Source: Halonotius roseus (GTDB lineage: Archaea; Halobacteriota; Halobacteria; Halobacteriales; Haloferacaceae). Taken from it: a DNA stretch of 64,000 nt. The stretch lies in NCBI RefSeq assembly GCF_006861655.1, contig NZ_SESI01000002.1, positions 124,001-188,000 on the forward strand, given 5' to 3'. How positions within the stretch are numbered: the stretch's first letter is position 1; each line of letters begins with the position of its first letter. The notes under the pieces are model-generated. The model was given only the letters and a program-made list of their open reading frames with translations. It did no database searches and was not told the origin of the DNA. This document shows positions 59,524 to 64,000 of this stretch, piece by piece. The translations under genes were made by a program, and so were the position numbers.

Positions 59524-60221
59524 TGTTCACGCTCGATTGTTTTCGCGGATCGTTTCGACGCGCCCATCTCGGGAAGAACAGCCGGGAGCTCGTCGAGTGT
59601 TGCGATCTCGGCGTCCGGTTCGAACCGCTCGCCGGCCGGTTCGAGGTCGCTGTACCGGCCGCGGCGGAGCCGCACCGTCGACATCCCGAAGGCGTTCGGC
59701 AGCCGGAAATCGATTCGCGGGTCGTCGCCGACGTAGACCGCCGACCACGGAGCGGCCGACAGCTCGGCGAAGGCGTGTTCGAACACCCGCGGATCGGCTT
59801 TCGATCGGTCGAGCTCGGCGGTGACAACGACCGTCTCGAAGCGGTCGGCGAGGCCGAGCCGCTCCAGCTTGGCGTGGCCGCCGCGACCGTCCGTGATCAC
59901 CCCGAGCCGGTACTCCTCGCGGAGTGCGTCGAGGACGGCCTCGGTGTCGGCGTACGGTTCCAGCGGCGTCGTGCTGCTGTGGAACGCCTCGATCGCGTCG
60001 TCGACAACCCCGCCCGGGAGGTCGTGGCGATCGACGAGCTCGTCGAAGGTGCCCTGCGTGATGCCGTCCCGGAAGTAGATCTCCAGCAGCTCATCGTGGT
60101 ACCCCTGCCCGGTTTCGGCCTCGATATGGTCGGCGGCCGCGGCGAGGCCGGCTCGCGCGTAGCGGGCATACGGATACAGCGTGTCGTCGAGATCGAACCA
60201 AACGGTGTGTGGGTCGCTCAT
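59520..60221 (-). CDS. HAD-superfamily hydrolase
   Basis: A 233-residue HAD phosphatase. Motif I is VWFDLDDTLYPY (nucleophile Asp), motif II VITDGRG, the Lys is in ELDRSKADPRVFE, and motif IV is VYVGDDPRIDF. The cap domain lies between motifs I and II (HIEAETGQGYHDELLEIYFRDGI). It probably dephosphorylates a sugar or small phosphomonoester. It overlaps the ATP-grasp gene and the winged-helix gene by 4 nt each, hence the co-translated order. Confidence 0.88.
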   Translation of the reverse strand: MSDPHTVWFDLDDTLYPYARYARAGLAAAADHIEAETGQGYHDELLEIYFRDGITQGTFDELVDRHDLPGGVVDDAIEAFHSSTTPLEPYADTEAVLDALREEYRLGVITDGRGGHAKLERLGLADRFETVVVTAELDRSKADPRVFEHAFAELSAAPWSAVYVGDDPRIDFRLPNAFGMSTVRLRRGRYSDLEPAGERFEPDAEIATLDELPAVLPEMGASKRSAKTIEREQ

Positions 60222-61342
60222 CGGGCCTCCACCTGCCGTTTGCGCTCGGCTGTCGAGCCGAAATGGTAGGGCTCGCCGTCGGGCGTTCGGAACAGCTCCT
60301 GCCAGTAGCGCGCCATCCGGGTGCCCCACTGCACGTCAACCGACGGCAGGGGCTCCCCGAGGGCGTGTTTCACGGCGAGATACGGCATGTTCGCGCCCGC
60401 GGCGACACCCATGATGATGGTGCCCGCAACACGCGGATTGATCTCGATGACCTTCGGGGTGCCGTCGCCATCGTATTTGAACTGGATGTTGACGTTGTAC
60501 CGGAGACCAAGCTGTTGGCAGATCTCCGTCGCGGTCTCGATCAGCTCCTCGCGGCGTTCGACCGTCCCCGCAAAGGAGATGCCGGCGCGTGTTCGCTGGC
60601 GGGATCGCGGGATCACCGGGCCGACGGAGTCACCCATCGCCACCACGTCGACGCTGTACTCATCGCCGGGCAGGTACTCCATCACCGCCAGCTCGGGGAA
60701 CTCCTCGGCCGAGGTGAGGATCGGCCGCACCTCCGCCAGCGTTGTCACCGCCGAATCCGGTTTCGACTCAAGCAGCCGGGTGAGCCGATCGCCGTCCTCG
60801 TCAAGAACCCGAAAGCCGCGCATCCCGCTTGCGACCGGCGGCTTGAAACAGACCGGGCGGTCGGGATACCCCAGCGTGTCGACAGCCGTGAGAAACGCCG
60901 ACTCTGTGTCGACACGGCGGTAGTCGGGGGCGGCGTCGAACCCCTCGCGGTCGAGGAACGAATAGAGGCTGCCCTTGTCGTTGGCGACCGAAAGTGCCTC
61001 GCGGTCAGACACCATCACCGTCGCATCGAAGCGGTCGCGGGCCGCGGCCAGCGGCTCGACCTCCGCGGTCGTCAGCGGGAGGATCACGTCGGCGTCGACG
61101 CGGTTGGCGAGGGCGATCATCCGCGGGATATAGCCGTCAGCATCGCCCGCCGGCACCGTGGCGTACTCGTCGACAAGCGCGAAGCCGTAGGCCTCGCTGT
61201 CCATGTCGACGCCGACGATGTGGATCGACCGCTCGTCGGTCGCCCGCAGGCTGCGGATGATGCCGGCAGCACCGGGCGCGCCCGCACCCGTCATGAGCAC
61301 CGTGAGATCGGTGTCATCCGATCCGGTTGTCTGTTGGGACAT
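60218..61342 (-). CDS. ATP-grasp ligase, CarB-like
   Basis: A 374-residue ATP-grasp enzyme. An N-terminal Rossmann-like pre-ATP domain starts LTVLMTGAGAPGAAGIIRSLRA. The ATP-grasp fold has VCFKPPVASGMRGFRV, AVMEYLPGDEYSVDVVAM and IQFKYDGDGTPKVIEINPRVAGT (metal and ATP residues near the end). The pattern resembles carbamoyl-phosphate-synthase-like ligases that occur in polysaccharide clusters, which make amide bonds using an acyl phosphate. The substrate is unknown. It begins one base inside the glycosyltransferase stop (TAATG). Confidence 0.87.
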   Translation of the reverse strand: MSQQTTGSDDTDLTVLMTGAGAPGAAGIIRSLRATDERSIHIVGVDMDSEAYGFALVDEYATVPAGDADGYIPRMIALANRVDADVILPLTTAEVEPLAAARDRFDATVMVSDREALSVANDKGSLYSFLDREGFDAAPDYRRVDTESAFLTAVDTLGYPDRPVCFKPPVASGMRGFRVLDEDGDRLTRLLESKPDSAVTTLAEVRPILTSAEEFPELAVMEYLPGDEYSVDVVAMGDSVGPVIPRSRQRTRAGISFAGTVERREELIETATEICQQLGLRYNVNIQFKYDGDGTPKVIEINPRVAGTIIMGVAAGANMPYLAVKHALGEPLPSVDVQWGTRMARYWQELFRTPDGEPYHFGSTAERKRQVEAR

Positions 61343-62577
61343 TACTCCTCCACCGCCGTTTCGCCGCTTGGGTCGTCGGTCGCCGTCTCGATCTCGCTCC
61401 CCTCGCCGTTCTCGTTGGCGAGGAGCGGGATATCGTCGGCATCGACCGGTGTGTCGGTGCTGGTGTCGTCGATTGCGGTGGCGTCGTCGACTGCGGCGTT
61501 GGTGCTGGCGTGGTCAACAGCGGTGTCGGTTTCGGCATCGTCGACCCCGGTGTCGGGTTCGTCGGCCGCTTCGTCGGCTGTCACGTCGCTTTCATCGGTT
61601 TCATTGGGATCGAGATGGGCTTCCAGCTCCGTGTTGGCGGCCTGATCGGCGACCGTCGCATACAGCAGCGTCAACACGCCGATCACGGTCGCAATCAGCC
61701 ACGATCCGCTGTCGTCGTCGCGGTCGACAAGGGATTTTAGCAGTCCGGCACCCCCGAGCCCGGTGACGGCCGTGCCGATAGCGTACAGCGGCGCGACCGG
61801 GTTGTAGCTCGTCATGAGGTATTTCCGGCGGAGTCGCCACGCAAAGCTCCCCAGCAGCATCGCCGAGACGCGCGGGATGTACTCGGTGTAGTCGATGTGG
61901 CTTTTCCAGCCCTCGGTGTAGGCATACTCCGAGGATCGCGGCACGTCGGCGATCCGGACGCCCGCGGCGTTGAGCCGGACGAGCAGATCGTTACAGTAGC
62001 CGTAATACTCGTACATCCCGTCGATGTCGGTCGTTTCGAGTGCATGCAGCGAGATCGCAGTGTAGCCGTTCTGGGAGTCCATCGACCCCCAGTAGCCGCT
62101 GGCGATCTTGGTTAGATACGAGAGGATCACATTCCCCAGTAGGCGGAACCGTGGCATCGCCGCCCAGTCCTCGGGGCGGGCAAACCGGTTGCCCTTCGTG
62201 TAGTCGGCGACGCCGTCGGCGATGGGGTCGAGATACCGCGTGAGCACCTCGGGATCCATCTGGTCGTCGCCGCCGAGGACGGCTGTTACGTCGATCTCCT
62301 CCTCGCGGGCGCGCTGGTAGCCGGTCTTGATCGCGCCGCCGACCCCGCGGTTTTCCTCGTGTTGGATCGGGACGATCAGTTCCTCGAAATGGCCGTCGTG
62401 GGCGGCGTTGCGAGCCTCGGCGTGCTCGCAGATTTCGGCCCATGTGTCGTCGGTGCTTCCGTCCTCGACGACGTAGGCGCGATCGATAAACTCGGGGAGG
62501 TCATCGATGACGCTGCCGACGAACCCTTCCTCGTTGTAGGCGGGGATGACGACGCCGACAGTCAGCTCTCTATACAT
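61342..62577 (-). CDS. Family 2 glycosyltransferase with membrane anchor and acidic tail
   Basis: A 411-residue GT-A glycosyltransferase. It starts YRELTVGVVIPAYNEEGFVG, has YVVEDGSTDDTW and the metal motif LGGDDQMDP, and QNGYTAISLHALE in the acceptor region. Two hydrophobic helices (LYAIGTAVTGLGGAGLL, WLIATVIGVLTLLYATVA) follow, with an Asp/Thr-rich disordered C-terminal tail of about 85 residues. It resembles dolichol-phosphate sugar synthases. It probably loads a sugar on a lipid carrier at the inner membrane face. It lies second in the operon. Confidence 0.88.
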   Translation of the reverse strand: MYRELTVGVVIPAYNEEGFVGSVIDDLPEFIDRAYVVEDGSTDDTWAEICEHAEARNAAHDGHFEELIVPIQHEENRGVGGAIKTGYQRAREEEIDVTAVLGGDDQMDPEVLTRYLDPIADGVADYTKGNRFARPEDWAAMPRFRLLGNVILSYLTKIASGYWGSMDSQNGYTAISLHALETTDIDGMYEYYGYCNDLLVRLNAAGVRIADVPRSSEYAYTEGWKSHIDYTEYIPRVSAMLLGSFAWRLRRKYLMTSYNPVAPLYAIGTAVTGLGGAGLLKSLVDRDDDSGSWLIATVIGVLTLLYATVADQAANTELEAHLDPNETDESDVTADEAADEPDTGVDDAETDTAVDHASTNAAVDDATAIDDTSTDTPVDADDIPLLANENGEGSEIETATDDPSGETAVEE

Positions 62578-62610
62578 AGATCGACCTCCGTGTGTGCGCT
62601 CGTGGGGCCA

Positions 62611-63357
62611 TCAGGCGATCCCTCCATCGAGGAACTGCTCGCGGGCGGTGTGGTCGGCGTGGCTGGCGGCCGCGTCGGTCGCCGCCGCGATCCGGTCGGC
62701 GAAGGAGGCGTCAGTGCGGCCCCACAGCCCCGGGTGTGTGAGCAGCTGTGCCCGCTCGGGAAAGGAATCGATCGACGGCGGCTCCTCGCGCCACCGCTGG
62801 CTGGAGTCGGCGACGTAGCCGATATCCTCGAAAAACGCCGGCGCGTAGGTGCTGCGAAACGCCTCGAACTCGCGGCCGAGCACCCACGACGGCGGCCGGT
62901 GAAACGAGACCGTCGCGCTCGGCGAAACGATCGATTCGAGCGTCGACTGCTCCTCGCTCACGCGCTGTTCGATCTCGGCGGTCGACGGCGGCTCCGCGGC
63001 GGGCCAATACTGGTGGGTGCTGAAATGCAGGGCTACGTCGTGGCCCAGCGATTCGATCTCCCGGAGTGCCGCCCGGTGGGTCGCCTCGTTTGGATTGTAC
63101 AGCGGCGACGTGAGCAGCACGCAGTAGGTCGATTCGATCCCGAGATCGGCCTCGATGTGGGCCATCGTAACGGCGGCGTCAACCGAGAGATCGACATCGT
63201 GTCGCAACACGATATCGCCGTGGCCAGGGGATTCCGAAAACGATCGGAACCGATAGCCGCTGGCCCGAAGCTCATGGAGAAACCGCCGATACCACCGGTA
63301 GGTGAACTCGATCTCGCCGGGAGGGTCGGTGTTGTTGTTGGTAGCTCGTTCAGCCAT
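62611..63357 (-). CDS. Polysaccharide deacetylase family protein
   Basis: A 248-residue NodB-like protein starting MAERATNNNTDPPGEIEFTYRWYRRFLHEL. It has the metal motif VLRHDVDLSVDAAVTM, then DVALHFSTHQYWPA and VSFHRPPSWVLG. These are the usual motifs of the deacetylase fold, which removes acetyl groups from N-acetyl sugars. No signal peptide is seen, so it acts in the cytoplasm. A TATA-like CTATTACTA lies about 34 bp upstream. As first gene of the operon it probably carries the main promoter. Confidence 0.88.
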   Translation of the reverse strand: MAERATNNNTDPPGEIEFTYRWYRRFLHELRASGYRFRSFSESPGHGDIVLRHDVDLSVDAAVTMAHIEADLGIESTYCVLLTSPLYNPNEATHRAALREIESLGHDVALHFSTHQYWPAAEPPSTAEIEQRVSEEQSTLESIVSPSATVSFHRPPSWVLGREFEAFRSTYAPAFFEDIGYVADSSQRWREEPPSIDSFPERAQLLTHPGLWGRTDASFADRIAAATDAAASHADHTAREQFLDGGIA

Positions 63358-63441
63358 TCCATCGGTTCGGAGGCGGCAAACGGGCGTAGTAATAGGTAGC
63401 TTATCGATAGCCACCGTGTCACTACCCGTCGGAAAATCCTG

Positions 63442-63546
63442 CTGTCGGCGTTGTCGATGTCGCCGTCGACTTCGTGGATCCCGCCGTCGGCATTGTCGGT
63501 TCCGCCGTCGGCGTTATCGATCCTGTCTCTGACGTTGTCGATCCCG
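63442..63546. repeat. 21-bp tandem array (five units)
   Basis: Five exactly 21-bp units (63442-63462, 63463-63483, 63484-63504, 63505-63525, 63526-63546) with the core CCGTCGGCGTTGTCGAT. Read on the minus strand they would encode heptapeptide repeats such as DGGTDNA and DGDIDNA. They fill the gap between the hydrolase stop at 63556 and the polysaccharide-deacetylase promoter. Confidence 0.85.
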
Positions 63547-63555
63547 TCTCCAGGG

Positions 63556-64000
63556 TTACTCGGTTCGAAGCCATCGTCTAAGCCGGCCAAGAAGCGCGAA
63601 CCCCGGCAGCCCGTCGGCGATCCAGACCGCGATCGCCGCCAGCGGGATAAGGAGGTAGGCGACGATGAGCGTGACCGAATCGACCGTCTGAAGCGACTCG
63701 AAGAGGTCGCCGAAGTACATGAGGCCGCGACCGAGGCCAAGCGACTCCTCGTAGGGGGGCCCGATCACGGCCGGCCAGAGCACGGGATCGACGCTCGGTG
63801 GGTTCCCGTTCCGAAGCGGATTCAGCACGTCGCCAGCGAGATGGGCCCAGTAGCCGACGACAAAGGCGACCCCGACACGCCGGCGATCGGTTCGAGCCGC
63901 AAGCAGGCCGACAGCAACCCCGACCGGAGCCGCAACAAACACCGAGTGACCGATGGCGTACCCGGTTTGAAACACGCCGAGCCCCCACGACAGCGGCTTG
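63556..64000 (-). CDS. Metal-dependent hydrolase-like membrane protein (DUF457/YdjM type), 5' end outside
   Basis: The reading frame is open to the right edge, so the N-terminus is missing; 147 codons are present. It has several hydrophobic helices (YAIGHSVFVAAPVGVAVGLL, VGVAFVVGYWAHLAGDVLNP, VTLIVAYLLIPLAAIAVWIA) and the GYWAHLAGDVLNPLRNG block with His and Asp, typical of YdjM/DUF457 membrane proteins that bear putative metal-binding residues. An in-frame GTG at 63975 is probably internal, because the coding pattern continues upstream (KPLSWGLG). The function is unknown. Confidence 0.75.
   Translation of the reverse strand, partial: KPLSWGLGVFQTGYAIGHSVFVAAPVGVAVGLLAARTDRRRVGVAFVVGYWAHLAGDVLNPLRNGNPPSVDPVLWPAVIGPPYEESLGLGRGLMYFGDLFESLQTVDSVTLIVAYLLIPLAAIAVWIADGLPGFALLGRLRRWLRTE

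Overview
The window is a stretch of chromosome from an extremely halophilic archaeon (class Halobacteria). The signs are high G+C DNA, very acidic proteins rich in Asp and Glu, TATA boxes about 25-30 bp upstream of start codons with little or no leader, Tat signal peptides, PGF-CTERM surface proteins, TrmB/HalOD1/winged-helix regulators, and archaeal or eukaryote-like information genes (S19e, PDCD5, aIF1, class I LysRS). I name no genus. I see no rRNA, tRNA, CRISPR array, insertion sequence or provirus, and the gene content looks like ordinary core chromosome.

Layout. 1-5.7 kb: edge of an EamA-type transporter, a PIN/HTH pair, the S19e-PDCD5-PP-loop cluster, two membrane proteins and thiL. 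5.7-10.4 kb: two large LOV-domain histidine kinases with opposite domain order. Each has a tandem-repeat array upstream, and the second is preceded by a possible leaderless leader peptide. 10.4-16.2 kb: site-2 protease, MoaE fusion, a regulator, a Tat lipoprotein, pyrH and lysS. 16.2-22.1 kb: mutL and mutS with a DUF5518-like membrane protein between them, and aIF1. 22.2-29.2 kb: two tandem PGF-CTERM zinc peptidases, rhodanese, a disulfide reductase and UspA. 29.2-37.5 kb: Nudix, SDR, MBL hydrolase and AAA ATPase with an acidic His/Asp tail, mobA, and a small cluster of membrane and winged-helix proteins. 37.6-46.4 kb: MBL hydrolase, orphan MNT, isochorismatase-like hydrolase, HerA-like ATPase, nadK, carB. 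46.4-58.7 kb: HalOD1 protein, divergent TrmB paralogs, ZIP transporter, CARDB-like surface protein, orphan phnM, GlmU-like nucleotidyltransferase, ferritin-like protein and a GlmM-type phosphohexomutase. 58.8-64 kb: a compact five-gene operon (polysaccharide deacetylase, glycosyltransferase, ATP-grasp ligase, HAD hydrolase, winged helix), probably making a cell-surface glycoconjugate.

The most striking non-coding signal is an intergenic element of about 140 nt present three times (16250-16391 plus strand, 27000-27135 plus, 26842-26979 minus). Every copy has an outer GAAAG/CTTTC helix, a symmetric GGG/GGG internal loop and an 11-13 bp inner helix. The inner helix has a different sequence in each copy yet stays perfectly paired, so the copies covary. 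This suggests a selected RNA or cruciform structure. Two copies stand head to head as a MITE-like unit. A second theme is tandem repetition: arrays of exactly 21 bp period occur in two separate intergenic regions, with 25, 33 and 9 bp arrays elsewhere.
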